Below are positions 1 through 9,026 of a stretch of 64,000 bases of DNA, piece by piece. Position numbers and translations under genes: made by a program. Numbering within the stretch: position 1 is the stretch's first letter; each line of letters starts with the position of its first letter. Under the pieces are notes generated by a model. That model did not search any database. It was not told where the DNA came from and saw only the letters and a list, made by a program, of their open reading frames with translations. The DNA is from Bog-257 sp963846715 (lineage in GTDB: Bacteria > Acidobacteriota > Terriglobia > Terriglobales > Acidobacteriaceae): assembly GCA_963846715.1 (NCBI GenBank), contig CAWJXA010000008.1, positions 744,001 through 808,000 on the forward strand, written 5' to 3'.

Positions 1-239
1 TAAGTCTGGCTACCATTGGAGCATGTGCCGGACTGCTGCGTTTGTATGTCAGCAACCGGCGCGGTCGCGTTCCAAAAACGGTTGCGTGGAGCGTACTCGG
101 CAGCGCCATTGGATTTTGTGCGGGATTCGCTTGGAAGACTCGCGACCTCACCACCAGCATGGGCCGCTCTTCCCTGAAACAGATGCGAGTGGTTCGCGAT
201 GAACACTGGCTCGAGCGTCATCCCATTGATTACGCTTAG
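1..239 (+). CDS. Hypothetical membrane protein, C-terminal part (gene begins before the window)
   Basis: The reading frame is open from base 3 to the TAG-type stop at 237-239, so the gene starts outside the window and only about 78 residues are visible. The visible part has two short hydrophobic, glycine- and alanine-rich stretches separated by a basic segment (SNRRGRVPK). They look like two membrane helices in a hairpin. A polar tail follows, ending in WLERHPIDYA. I recognise no family. A TTG at 42 could serve as a start, but the open frame upstream makes an internal start unlikely. Function unknown. Confidence 0.55.
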   Translation, partial: SLATIGACAGLLRLYVSNRRGRVPKTVAWSVLGSAIGFCAGFAWKTRDLTTSMGRSSLKQMRVVRDEHWLERHPIDYA

Positions 240-299
240 GGAGAAGCGGTGGCTGAATCGAGGATCCAACCTCCGTGATTTCTTCTTAATTATCTTGGA

Positions 300-629
300 C
301 TAAGAAGGCTTGCCTTTCTTCCTCTCCACCCATCTTTTTTTCATCATCTCGGAGAGACGCTTTCGCGTGGCTGCACTCATTGGCTTGCGCTTGGCCGCGG
401 CCTTCTTCTTCTTGCGTTCGGCCCAACGCTTCTTCATCATCTCGGAGAGCTTCTTACGGCCAGCGGGAGTAATACCGCTGCCTCCGCGGCCCGATTTGGA
501 TTGCTTCGCTCCGGCAGGACGGCCACGACGACCGGCAGAGCGGGAACCGAGACCCTCAAGAGCGGTGATGGCTCGGTCGAGGCGATCGCGGTCCCGGTTA
601 AGGTCAGCGAGAATTTGTTGAACGTCCAT
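300..629 (-). CDS. Small very basic protein with two KKLSEMMKKRW repeats
   Basis: About 109 residues. An N-terminal helix (DVQQILADLNRDRDRLDRAI) could be a coiled coil. It is followed by an AT-hook-like GRRGRPAG and then two near-identical Lys/Arg-rich repeats, KKLSEMMKKRWAERKKK and KRLSEMMKKRWVERKKG, each preceded by a T/S-A-x-R/K turn. The composition and the GRP core suggest a nucleic-acid-binding, perhaps nucleoid-associated, protein, but that is inference. I chose the ATG at 629 because a GAAAGG sequence lies six bases upstream; ATG 635 is the alternative. Its neighbours give no functional hint. Confidence 0.7.
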   Translation of the reverse strand: MDVQQILADLNRDRDRLDRAITALEGLGSRSAGRRGRPAGAKQSKSGRGGSGITPAGRKKLSEMMKKRWAERKKKKAAAKRKPMSAATRKRLSEMMKKRWVERKKGKPS

Positions 630-1007
630 GCGCATCCTTTCAACAACCGATGGGATTATACGCTTGCTTGTCAACGTTGCTGACACGCAGGCGCAGCTAT
701 CCCGACGGCTGAGCGCGAAGGCTGACTAGTCTACCTAAAGTCCATACCATTTCCTGCCTCCCAGGCCTCCGGGACTTCCGTATTTATGCGCATGCTCAAA
801 GCGATGCGCATGAAGTTCGTCTGCCTGCAACTTCCCGATTTACAATGTGTTTACCGTAACGGTGGGTTAGATTCTAACTAAGATCACTGGTCCTTTTCCC
901 GCGCGAGCGGAATTTCTGTGGGCGGGGGACGGCACGGATAAGAACGCCTGGTGTCGAGCTCAATCGCCGCATTGTTCCAATTCGTCCCTACACTGCTGCC
1001 TTTTGGC
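630..1007. other. Intergenic region between divergent genes
   Basis: About 380 bases with no convincing gene. The part next to the efflux operon holds a possible -10 box and two inverted repeats, listed separately. The rest shows nothing I can interpret. Confidence 0.5.
841..878 (+). promoter_or_regulatory. Candidate promoter and operators of the czc-like operon
   Basis: TACAAT at 841-846 matches a -10 box in five of six positions, but no good -35 box is visible. Just downstream are two perfect inverted repeats: ACCGT-A-ACGGT at 853-863 and GTTAGA-T-TCTAAC at 866-878. Inverted repeats right behind the -10 are where a repressor would bind. A metal-responsive regulator is a natural guess, but none is encoded next to the operon in this window. 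Confidence 0.35.
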
Positions 1008-2288
1008 ATGACCTCTATCCGTTCACGACGCTTGCGGGTCAGCATGCTGGTGGCGATCACACTTTTGCTGCTGGTACCCGGTGCTGAGGGACAAACCCCC
1101 ACACTCATCACGCTCGATCAGGCTATTGATCTGGCCTTGGTCCATAATCATTCCCTGAAAGCCACGCGTACCCTGATACTTCAAAATCAGGCGCAGGAGG
1201 TTACGGCCAACCTCCGTCCCAATCCAACCCTGAATTTCGACTCCCAGTTCGTTCCTATTTTTAACCCCAGCGACTTCAGTGAGAACGCTCTTAGCGAAAT
1301 TCAGCAGTTCGATATTGGAATCGGGTATCTGTTTGAACGTGGGCACAAACGGCAGCGTCGCTTGCAGGCGGCCCAAGACCAAACGGCGGTAACCAGCGCC
1401 CAGGTCAAGGATGCCGAACGCACCCTCACATTTAACGTAGCCCAGCAGTTCATTGCGGTATTGCTGGCGGAATCGACCCTGCAGTTTGCAACTCAAGACT
1501 TAAAAAGTTTTCAGCAGACGGTTGATATTGGGCAAGAACAATACAAAGCCGGCTTCATCAGCGAAGGTGACTTCCTCAAGATCAAGTTGCAATTGCTGCA
1601 GTTTCAAACCGATGTCTCTTCGGCACGACTGGCGAGGGTGCAGGCACTGATTGGCTTGCGAGAATTGCTTGGCTATGACGCCGTTCCTGCTAATTATGAT
1701 GTGGTTGGGGATTTATCGTATGAGCCGCTGAAGGCGAGCGTGGACGATTTGCAGGCCAAAGCATTGCAGGAGCGGCCTGATTATCGCGCCAACGAATTGG
1801 GCGTGACCGCGGCCCAGAGCCAGATTTTGTTGGCGAAAGCTAATGGCAAGCAGGATGTGAACGCTTCCATGGACTACACCCACACCGCCGGCATCAACAG
1901 CGCGTCCTTCTTTGTGAGTTTTGATTTGCCGTTCTTTAACCGAAATCAAGGCGAGATTGCCCGCACCGGCTATGCTCTGACGCAAGCCCAGGAGCAGCAA
2001 GCTTCGGGCAGCGACACCGTTCTCTCCGATGTCAGCGATGCCTACGAAGCCCTTCGGAGTAACGAGGAAGTGGTACAACTTTATGCTTCGGGATATCTGA
2101 AGCAGGCCAAGGATTCGCGTGACATCAGTGAGTATGCTTACAAGCGTGGGGCGGCAAGCCTGTTGGATTTCCTGGATGCAGAACGCAGTTACCGGGCCAC
2201 CCAATTGGCCTATCGCCAGGCGTTATCGTCCTATATGACTGCACTCGAGCAACTGAAGGAAGCTGTAGGAACAAGGAACCTTCCGTGA
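1008..2288 (+). CDS. TolC/CzcC-like outer membrane efflux protein
   Basis: 426 residues from the ATG at 1008. A basic N-terminus and hydrophobic segment (MLVAITLLLLVPGAEG) form a signal peptide. The mature protein has the two long-helix outer-membrane-efflux repeats of the TolC/CzcC family, including LDQAIDLALVHN near the N-terminus and the second-half motif RPDYRANELGVTAAQSQI. It would form the outer-membrane and periplasmic duct of a tripartite heavy-metal efflux pump. It is the first gene of a three-gene operon: its end overlaps the adaptor gene by four bases. Start codons GTG 951 and ATG 1044 are also possible; 1008 keeps a normal signal peptide. Confidence 0.88.
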   Translation: MTSIRSRRLRVSMLVAITLLLLVPGAEGQTPTLITLDQAIDLALVHNHSLKATRTLILQNQAQEVTANLRPNPTLNFDSQFVPIFNPSDFSENALSEIQQFDIGIGYLFERGHKRQRRLQAAQDQTAVTSAQVKDAERTLTFNVAQQFIAVLLAESTLQFATQDLKSFQQTVDIGQEQYKAGFISEGDFLKIKLQLLQFQTDVSSARLARVQALIGLRELLGYDAVPANYDVVGDLSYEPLKASVDDLQAKALQERPDYRANELGVTAAQSQILLAKANGKQDVNASMDYTHTAGINSASFFVSFDLPFFNRNQGEIARTGYALTQAQEQQASGSDTVLSDVSDAYEALRSNEEVVQLYASGYLKQAKDSRDISEYAYKRGAASLLDFLDAERSYRATQLAYRQALSSYMTALEQLKEAVGTRNLP

Positions 2289-3451
2289 AGATATTCATAG
2301 ATCGCTGGCGCCTAGCGGTGTATGCCACTGTTTCGGCGATTGTGCTCGTGTGTGCCGGATGTCATGGGAATGAGCCTAATGCGGGCGCACAGAACCATGG
2401 CGCGAACAACTCCAACACCGCCGAATTGTTCACCATTCCGCAGGACCAGATGTCGCATGTGCAAGTGTTGACGGTTGAGCCGACCACTCTAAAACGGACC
2501 TTGCGCCTGACCGGTTCGGTCGCCTACAACAGCTTCCACACTACCCCGGTGATAACGCAAGTCAGCGGGCCGGTCAGCCGAATTGTGGTTGCTCCCGGAC
2601 AGCGGGTGATCGCGGCCGAGCCCATGCTGTATGTAGCGAGCCCTGACTATTCTCAGTTGCGCACGAATTTCCTAAAAGCGAAAGACGCCTACGCATTGGC
2701 ACAGAAAGCGGCCACGCGGGCCAAAGACCTATATGACCACCACGCCCTGGCCGAGCAGAACCTTGAACAGGCGGAGTCAGCCGAGGTCCAGGCCGGGGGA
2801 GATTTGGCGGCGGCCGAAGCGGCGCTGAAGGTGCTGGGAATCACCAATCCAGATGCGCTGGTGAAGGCGCCTCCGTCGTTCGAGGTCCCGGTGAGAGCGC
2901 CTATTGCCGGCCAGGTCGTCGAACAGGACGTGGCCGTGGGGCAATTGGTCCAGACCGGCGCCACCCAGTGCTTCATGCTGTCCGACGTCAGTAATATGTG
3001 GGTCCTGGTGAACGTTTATCAGAAGGATTTGCCCAATGTGCGGGTGGGCGATGAGGCGACGATTCAAACAGATTCGTATCCCGACACTTTTCATGGACGC
3101 ATTTCCTACGTCGCTGCTTCGTTGGATCCGAATACCCGGACTTTGCAGGCGCGCATCGAAACCAGCAACCCCGGCGGAAAGTTGAAAAAGGACATGTACG
3201 TTGTGGCGTCGGTGGATGCTGGAACCATCACCAATGCCATTGCGGTGCCGGACGCCGCGGTCCTGCGCGACAGCGAGAACCTGCCGTTCGTTTACGTCGC
3301 GCAAGGGACCAACCAGTTCGGGCAACGCAGCGTGACGCTGGGCGACAGCATAAACGGACAGACGCAAGTCACCAGCGGATTGAAACCCGGCGACCGGGTC
3401 GTGGGGAATGGAAGTTTGTTCCTGCAGTTTGCGAACTCACTGCAGCGCTAG
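2285..3451 (+). CDS. RND efflux periplasmic adaptor (CzcB/CusB-like lipoprotein)
   Basis: 388 residues. The N-terminal signal ends in a lipobox (VCAGC, Cys about residue 26), so the mature protein is probably lipid-anchored. A barrel-sandwich segment (ITQVSGPVSRIVVAPGQRV) is followed by a helical hairpin (about 120-175), the second lipoyl half (VPVRAPIAGQVVEQDVAVGQ) and the beta-barrel and membrane-proximal domains. This is the domain order of HlyD/CzcB membrane-fusion proteins, which link the inner-membrane pump to the TolC-like channel. The GTG start overlaps the upstream stop region by four bases, which indicates translational coupling. Confidence 0.88.
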   Translation: MKIFIDRWRLAVYATVSAIVLVCAGCHGNEPNAGAQNHGANNSNTAELFTIPQDQMSHVQVLTVEPTTLKRTLRLTGSVAYNSFHTTPVITQVSGPVSRIVVAPGQRVIAAEPMLYVASPDYSQLRTNFLKAKDAYALAQKAATRAKDLYDHHALAEQNLEQAESAEVQAGGDLAAAEAALKVLGITNPDALVKAPPSFEVPVRAPIAGQVVEQDVAVGQLVQTGATQCFMLSDVSNMWVLVNVYQKDLPNVRVGDEATIQTDSYPDTFHGRISYVAASLDPNTRTLQARIETSNPGGKLKKDMYVVASVDAGTITNAIAVPDAAVLRDSENLPFVYVAQGTNQFGQRSVTLGDSINGQTQVTSGLKPGDRVVGNGSLFLQFANSLQR

Positions 3452-3508
3452 GCGGCGTTCCTCGGGGACAAGCAGCAAGACAAGGCGGAGCATGGTGTCC
3501 ACATCTGA

Positions 3509-6500
3509 ATGATTCACCGAATCGTACAAGCGTCGCTACGTCAGCGGTTCCTGGTATTGATGCTGACCGGCTTCATGATGGTTGCGGGCATTATTTCGTT
3601 CCAACGAATGCCGGTGGATGCGTATCCTGACCTTTCCCCTCCGCAAGTCGAGCTCATCACGCAATGGCCCGGCCATGCTGCCGAAGAAGTGGAACGCCTC
3701 GTTACCCTGCCTCTGGAACTGGCGATGAATGGTGTGCCGCACACGGTGGTGATGCGGTCCATCTCGCTGTATGGTCTTTCGGATGTCATCCTGACCTTCG
3801 AAGACAATACCGACGATTACTTCGCCCGTCAGATCGTGTTTCAGCGAATCGCCGATGCCAGCCTGCCTTCCGGAGTAGCCCCCAGCATGGCCCCGCTTTT
3901 CAGCCCCAGCGGTTTGGTTTATCGCTATGTTCTGGAAAGTCCGGACCGCAGCCCACAGGACCTGAAGACGATTGAAGATTGGGTGGTAGAGAGGGCTTAT
4001 CGTTCGGTCCACGGAGTGGCTGATGACTCCGGATTTGGCGGCACAACCATGCAGTACCAGGTGCTGCTCGATCCGGCGCGGATTTATGGATATCACCTGA
4101 CGGTCCCGCAGGTCATGACAGCCCTGGCGGCGAACAATTCCAACGCGGGAGGCGGATTTTACTCGCAAGGCGGCCAATTCTATTACGTACGCGGCATTGG
4201 GCTAGTCCGCAGCACGGAAGACATCGGAGATATCGTTCTCGGCAGCAACAACGGCGCTCCGATTCGCGTGAAAGATGTTGGTGACGTGGTCATCGGACAT
4301 GCCCCGCGTCTGGGTGAATTCGGTTATCAGAAGAACGATGACGCGGTGGAAGGTGTCATCCTGATGCTCCGCGGTGAGCAGACGCAGAACGTTTTGAAGG
4401 GCGTGGAAGCCGAAACCGAGGAGTTGAACAATCACATACTTCCGCCCGACGTTAAGATCCATCCTTTTTACGATCGCAGCGACCTGGTAAAGCTGACGAC
4501 CGATACCGTGGAAGACAACCTGCTGCGCGGTATGGTGCTGGTGCTGATTGTCCTGATTTTCTTTCTGGTCAATTTGCGCGCGGCCATCATAGTGGCCCTC
4601 ACGATTCCCCTGGCCCTGCTGTTTGCCTTTATCGTGCTGCATGCTCACGATGGCGCTGCCAACCTGCTGTCGATTGGCGCAATCGACTTCGGCATCATCA
4701 TTGACGGCACCGTCGTCATGGTGGAAAACATCTTCCGTGAACTCGCCCTGAGAGAAGGACAAAGCTATCAACTGAACGAAGTGATTCTCGCGGCTGCGAA
4801 AGACGTCGACAGACCGATTTTTTACTCGGTAGCAGTCATTCTGGCGGGCTATCTTCCGATTTATGCTCTCAGCGGGCCGTCGGGAAAACTGTTTCATCCC
4901 ATGGCCGAAACCATGTCGTTCGCCTTGATCGGCGCTCTAATCCTCACGCTCACACTGGTCCCGGTCCTGACCTCCTACTGGTTCAAGAAAGGGGTGCGTG
5001 AACACAGCAATCGCGCGTACGAATGGATGAAGCGTCAGTACGCAAAGCAATTGGATTGGGCCCTGGCGCGTCCCAAGCTGATCATGGTGCTCGCGGGCCT
5101 GATCTTCGGGGCGACCCTCCTTCTCGTCCCGTTTATTGGCGGAGAGTTCATGCCACACTTGGATGAGGGCGCGCTTTGGGTACGGGCCACGATGCCCTAC
5201 ACCATTTCGTTTGAGGAGGCGAGCCGCATTGCTCCTCAGATACGCCAAATTCTGAGGTCGTATCCGCAGGTCACGATTGTCGGCTCAGAGTTGGGGCGGC
5301 CCGATGATGGCACTGACCCCACCGGGTTTTTCAATTGCGAATTCTATGTTGGATTGAAGCCATACCAAGACAAGGCTTGGAGTGGAGATCTCGATACCAA
5401 GGAAAAGCTGATTGCGTCCATCAATTCGAAGCTCACTGCATTTCCCGGAATCATCTTCAACTACACCCAGCCGGCGGAGGATGCGGTTGACGAAGCGCTT
5501 ACCGGACTGAAGAGCTCGCTCGCGGTCAAGATTTACGGAGAAGATTTGACTGTACTGCAGGACAAGGCCATCCAGATTAAGAATGCACTGGCGCAGGTCC
5601 CCGGCTTCACCGACTTGACGGTGGTTCGTGAGCTTGGACAACCGAGCCTGTTGATCGATGTTGATCGCGACAAAATCGCGCGCTATGGCATCAATGTCGC
5701 CGATGTGGAAGCTGTAATTTCAGCCGCAGTCGGAGGGCAGGCGGTGACGCAGGTCATTCAGGGCGAAAAAGTGTTTGACCTGGTGGTGCGCATGGAGCCT
5801 CAATTCCGCAGCAGCGCACATGAGATTGGCGGGTTGCTGGTGGGTACGCCGGATGGGAAACAGATTCCGGTCAGCCAACTGGCTACTATCAGCCAGGGAA
5901 ATGGCGCGTCTTTCATCTACCGGGAGAACAATTCGCGATACATCGGCGTGCAGTACAGCATTGAGGGGCGAGACTTGGAGCGCGCTGTCAGGGATGGCCA
6001 AAATGCCGTCAACAAGGCAGTCGCGCTTCCGCAGGGCTATCGGCTGTCATGGGGCGGTGAATACAGTCAATTTCTGGAAGCGAAGGCGCAGATGATGTTG
6101 ATCGGTCCGCTGGCCGTGGTCCTGATTTTTATGATCCTGTTCGCGTTGTACGGGAACTTCAAGTTCCCGGTGACAATTGCGATAGGGGTAATCATGACGG
6201 AGCCGGTGGGCGCGCTGATAGCGCTGAAACTCACGCATACCCCGTTCAGTGTTTCGTCCGTCCTGGGACTACTGGCGCTCTTGGGCGTGTCGGTCGAAAC
6301 CGCGGTGATCCTGGTTTCGTACATCAACAAGCTCCGGCTGGAGGGGATGGACATTCCCACTGCGACCCGGGAAGCATCTCTGTTGCGGCTTCGCCCCATC
6401 ATGATGACAGCGCTGGTGGCATGTCTTGGACTGCTACCGGCGGCGCTGTCGACCGGCATCGGCTCCGACACACAGAAGCCCTTCGCTATTGTGATTGTGG

Positions 6501-6592
6501 CTGGTCTGATATCACGGTTGTTCATAGGTTTCTTCGTGAATCCGGTGCTGTACCAGATGGTGGCGCGCGAAGGAGACGTTCTGCAGGTCTAG
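3509..6592 (+). CDS. CzcA-like heavy-metal RND efflux pump (HME family)
   Basis: 1027 residues, full length for an RND permease. It has twelve predicted membrane helices and two large periplasmic loops. The HME-family signature DFGIIIDGTVVMVEN lies in TM4, with acidic residues at about D393, D399 and E406. These correspond to the proton-relay residues of CzcA, which separate heavy-metal pumps from drug pumps of the HAE1 type. The substrate ion cannot be read from the sequence; cobalt-zinc-cadmium or copper-silver are both possible. It is the last gene of the operon, 57 bases after the adaptor. A second, frameshifted copy of this type lies at 51822-54953. Confidence 0.9.
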   Translation: MIHRIVQASLRQRFLVLMLTGFMMVAGIISFQRMPVDAYPDLSPPQVELITQWPGHAAEEVERLVTLPLELAMNGVPHTVVMRSISLYGLSDVILTFEDNTDDYFARQIVFQRIADASLPSGVAPSMAPLFSPSGLVYRYVLESPDRSPQDLKTIEDWVVERAYRSVHGVADDSGFGGTTMQYQVLLDPARIYGYHLTVPQVMTALAANNSNAGGGFYSQGGQFYYVRGIGLVRSTEDIGDIVLGSNNGAPIRVKDVGDVVIGHAPRLGEFGYQKNDDAVEGVILMLRGEQTQNVLKGVEAETEELNNHILPPDVKIHPFYDRSDLVKLTTDTVEDNLLRGMVLVLIVLIFFLVNLRAAIIVALTIPLALLFAFIVLHAHDGAANLLSIGAIDFGIIIDGTVVMVENIFRELALREGQSYQLNEVILAAAKDVDRPIFYSVAVILAGYLPIYALSGPSGKLFHPMAETMSFALIGALILTLTLVPVLTSYWFKKGVREHSNRAYEWMKRQYAKQLDWALARPKLIMVLAGLIFGATLLLVPFIGGEFMPHLDEGALWVRATMPYTISFEEASRIAPQIRQILRSYPQVTIVGSELGRPDDGTDPTGFFNCEFYVGLKPYQDKAWSGDLDTKEKLIASINSKLTAFPGIIFNYTQPAEDAVDEALTGLKSSLAVKIYGEDLTVLQDKAIQIKNALAQVPGFTDLTVVRELGQPSLLIDVDRDKIARYGINVADVEAVISAAVGGQAVTQVIQGEKVFDLVVRMEPQFRSSAHEIGGLLVGTPDGKQIPVSQLATISQGNGASFIYRENNSRYIGVQYSIEGRDLERAVRDGQNAVNKAVALPQGYRLSWGGEYSQFLEAKAQMMLIGPLAVVLIFMILFALYGNFKFPVTIAIGVIMTEPVGALIALKLTHTPFSVSSVLGLLALLGVSVETAVILVSYINKLRLEGMDIPTATREASLLRLRPIMMTALVACLGLLPAALSTGIGSDTQKPFAIVIVAGLISRLFIGFFVNPVLYQMVAREGDVLQV

Positions 6593-6624
6593 AATCGAAA
6601 CTGGGCGAGTGGTCGGAGTGACGG

Positions 6625-7602
6625 TCAACGGCTCGCGTTCCACGTGCGATACAACGCGTCTTTCAGCGAAACTTTGGGCGACCATCCAAGCTCCTGACGG
6701 ATTCGACTTGTGTCATACCAGCGGTCCTGCAAGGCTCGATTTAGCTGGTACTTGGTAAACCGGGCACTGCTGCCAACCGGCAAGACGCGGACGGCCGCCT
6801 CGGCGAAAGGTGCAGCAAACAGGACGGGCCAGCCGGAGAAAAAATGCGTGGCTGTTTTGTCCACCTCGGTTTTCGCCGCGTGATAAGACTCCAAAGTAAG
6901 ATCATCGTCGTCAACGATGTTGGATTGCCGAAGTTGCGCTCCGCCGGATTGCGCAGCCCTTTGTAGCGCGTCGGTCAGGTTCGCAATGTAGTTCAGGGGA
7001 ATGCGGTGCTGGCGATTGCCGAACACGTAATTGCTCTTCCCCAGGGTAAATCCCAGAAGTCCCACAGGAAGCCGGCGTCCGGGACCATAGACGATGCCCG
7101 GCCTGATGATGGTCAACGGCAATGTGGTTTCCTGCGCGAACTTCACGGCAAAGCGGTCGGCCAGGATTTTTGACTCGGCATAGAAGTCGCGCAGCTGCGG
7201 CGAGGCATCGAGCGGTGTGTCCTCGTCGATGCGCTCATGATTTTGCACAAGACCGTACACTGCCAGGGAGCTGGCATAAACCACACGGCCAACGCCCTGC
7301 TCCAGACAGGCGGCCAGCACTCGTTTGGTGCCCTCCAGATTTGCTTCGAGGAAATCCTCGCGCTTGCCCGGACGGTCGACCATGGCCGCCAGATGATAGA
7401 CAACATCCGCGTCCTCGATGGCGCGGTCGATGTCGTCGGGAGCATGCAAGTCTCCGCGCACAATCTGCGCACCCTGGGATTGCAGCAGGTCGACGCGGCT
7501 GGAAGGGCGGGCCAGAACTCGAACCGTGACGCCCTGGGCGAGCAGGTCGGACACCAAGGCTGCACCCAGAAAGCCGGTTCCACCAGTGACGCAGACGCGC
7601 AT
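6625..7602 (-). CDS. NAD-dependent sugar epimerase/dehydratase (extended SDR, HpnA-like)
   Basis: 325 residues. The Rossmann motif GGTGFLG is at residues 7-13 and the catalytic YxxxK appears as YAESK near residue 148, preceded by the serine-containing YASSLAVYG strand. This is an extended short-chain dehydrogenase acting on a nucleotide sugar or similar substrate. Overall it resembles the hopanoid-associated epimerase HpnA, and the divergent neighbour resembles HpnI, but the family is broad and the substrate is uncertain. I chose ATG 7602 rather than 7617 because GGGAG lies nine bases upstream of it. It is convergent with the czc operon. Confidence 0.8.
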   Translation of the reverse strand: MRVCVTGGTGFLGAALVSDLLAQGVTVRVLARPSSRVDLLQSQGAQIVRGDLHAPDDIDRAIEDADVVYHLAAMVDRPGKREDFLEANLEGTKRVLAACLEQGVGRVVYASSLAVYGLVQNHERIDEDTPLDASPQLRDFYAESKILADRFAVKFAQETTLPLTIIRPGIVYGPGRRLPVGLLGFTLGKSNYVFGNRQHRIPLNYIANLTDALQRAAQSGGAQLRQSNIVDDDDLTLESYHAAKTEVDKTATHFFSGWPVLFAAPFAEAAVRVLPVGSSARFTKYQLNRALQDRWYDTSRIRQELGWSPKVSLKDALYRTWNASR

Positions 7603-7848
7603 GCCGTTCGCTCCCATGTGAAGGAGTTACATTCCTGGCCGACAGCGCTCTGCTCGGCTGGGTCACATACGGTGCGCCATACTCAGCCGCGCGAATTCGC
7701 CGTTCGACGAAGGATTTCCTCACATGTTACACTCCACATTTCACAGAGCTATGTGATCCCGCCGGGAAGAATTAGCGCCCACGAGACTGGCTTGCCTCGG
7801 TTCGGTTCCCGTGAAACAACTTAAACCCATTGTTGGAGAGCAGACGGG

Positions 7849-9006
7849 TTGACCATTTCCAGCTACATCATCCTTGCGGTGGCCGCGATCCCCGCGATTT
7901 ATTATCTGTTGGCGCTATACTGCTCGGCGCAATTCTTCCTGAGCTGGAGGCGGAACCCGCTGGGTTCCGACTTCACCCCACCGATAAGCTGTCTGAAGCC
8001 GATCAAGGGACTCGACCCTGACGCTTACGAAAATTACGCCAGCTTCTGCCGCCAGGAATATCCAGAATACGAAATTCTGTTTTGCGTGGATCCCGACGAT
8101 CCTGCGTTGCCGATCCTGGAAAAACTGGTCCAGGATTTTCCCGAGCGTCGTATTCGCCTGCTTTTCGGCTCGGGGCGGAATGCGATCAACGACAAAATTG
8201 CCCGGCTGGTCCGCCTGGTCAGCGAAGCTGAGTACGACTTGCTGGTCATCACCGATGGCGATGTTCGGGTGAAGCCGGATTATCTGCGCTCGATGGCTTC
8301 GTCGTTCCGCGACCCTAACGTTGGGGCAGCCACAGTGCTGTACGTTTCGACCAAAGAAACTACCTTTGTCCAGGAACTGCAGTCGGTGGGGATGATCTCC
8401 GACTTCTTTGCGGGAATTCTTGTGGCTTGGGAGCTGGACGGGGTGAAGTTTACTTTCGGCCAAACCATAGTCATAAGGCGCGAGAATATCGCTGCTTTCG
8501 GCGGCTACGAAGCCATTGAGAATCGTCCGGCAGACGACCTGCGCGTCGGCCGGCTTGTCGCCGAGTTGGGCCGTGAGGTTAAACTCACTCCCTACGTTAT
8601 TGAAACCGTCGCCGACTTCGTGTCGCTGAGTGACCTCTTTTACAAGCGTCTTCGCTGGATGACGGTAATGCGGCTGATGCGACCGTGGGGGCATTTCGGT
8701 TTGATCTTCACATGGGGCCTGCCCTGGGCACTGCTGGCAGTTGCGATTCATCCTTCCCTGGCCATCGCTGCCGGATATCTTGGCAGTTATATGGTGCTTC
8801 GGGTTGCAATGACCTGGTTGATTGGCATCTGGGGCATGAAGCAGTCGGGCTTGTGGCAGAAGATGCCGCTCATACCGGTGTGGGACGCGATGGCCTTCGT
8901 TATCTGGCTGAAGAGTTTCCGCCGCAAGACTATCCGCTGGCGCGGAGTTGAATATTTCATCCGCGAAGGCATTCTGGTGCCGACCATTCCAAAGGCCGGG
9001 TCGTAA
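7849..9006 (+). CDS. GT21-type glycosyltransferase, HpnI/ceramide-glucosyltransferase-like
   Basis: 385 residues. An N-terminal membrane helix is followed by a GT-A domain starting PPISCLKPIKGLD, which is typical of family GT21. The metal-binding region is TDGDVRV, the second acidic motif is ADDLRVG, and the RxxRW-like motif is KRLRWMTVMR. C-terminal hydrophobic helices fix it in the membrane. HpnI relatives transfer N-acetylglucosamine to bacteriohopanetetrol and ceramide relatives transfer glucose, so a lipid acceptor at the inner membrane is likely. The start is TTG with GGAG about 13 bases upstream. It lies 20 bases before the FAD gene, probably in one transcript. Confidence 0.8.
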   Translation: MTISSYIILAVAAIPAIYYLLALYCSAQFFLSWRRNPLGSDFTPPISCLKPIKGLDPDAYENYASFCRQEYPEYEILFCVDPDDPALPILEKLVQDFPERRIRLLFGSGRNAINDKIARLVRLVSEAEYDLLVITDGDVRVKPDYLRSMASSFRDPNVGAATVLYVSTKETTFVQELQSVGMISDFFAGILVAWELDGVKFTFGQTIVIRRENIAAFGGYEAIENRPADDLRVGRLVAELGREVKLTPYVIETVADFVSLSDLFYKRLRWMTVMRLMRPWGHFGLIFTWGLPWALLAVAIHPSLAIAAGYLGSYMVLRVAMTWLIGIWGMKQSGLWQKMPLIPVWDAMAFVIWLKSFRRKTIRWRGVEYFIREGILVPTIPKAGS

Positions 9007-9026
9007 GGAACGAGGTCGAAGGCGGA

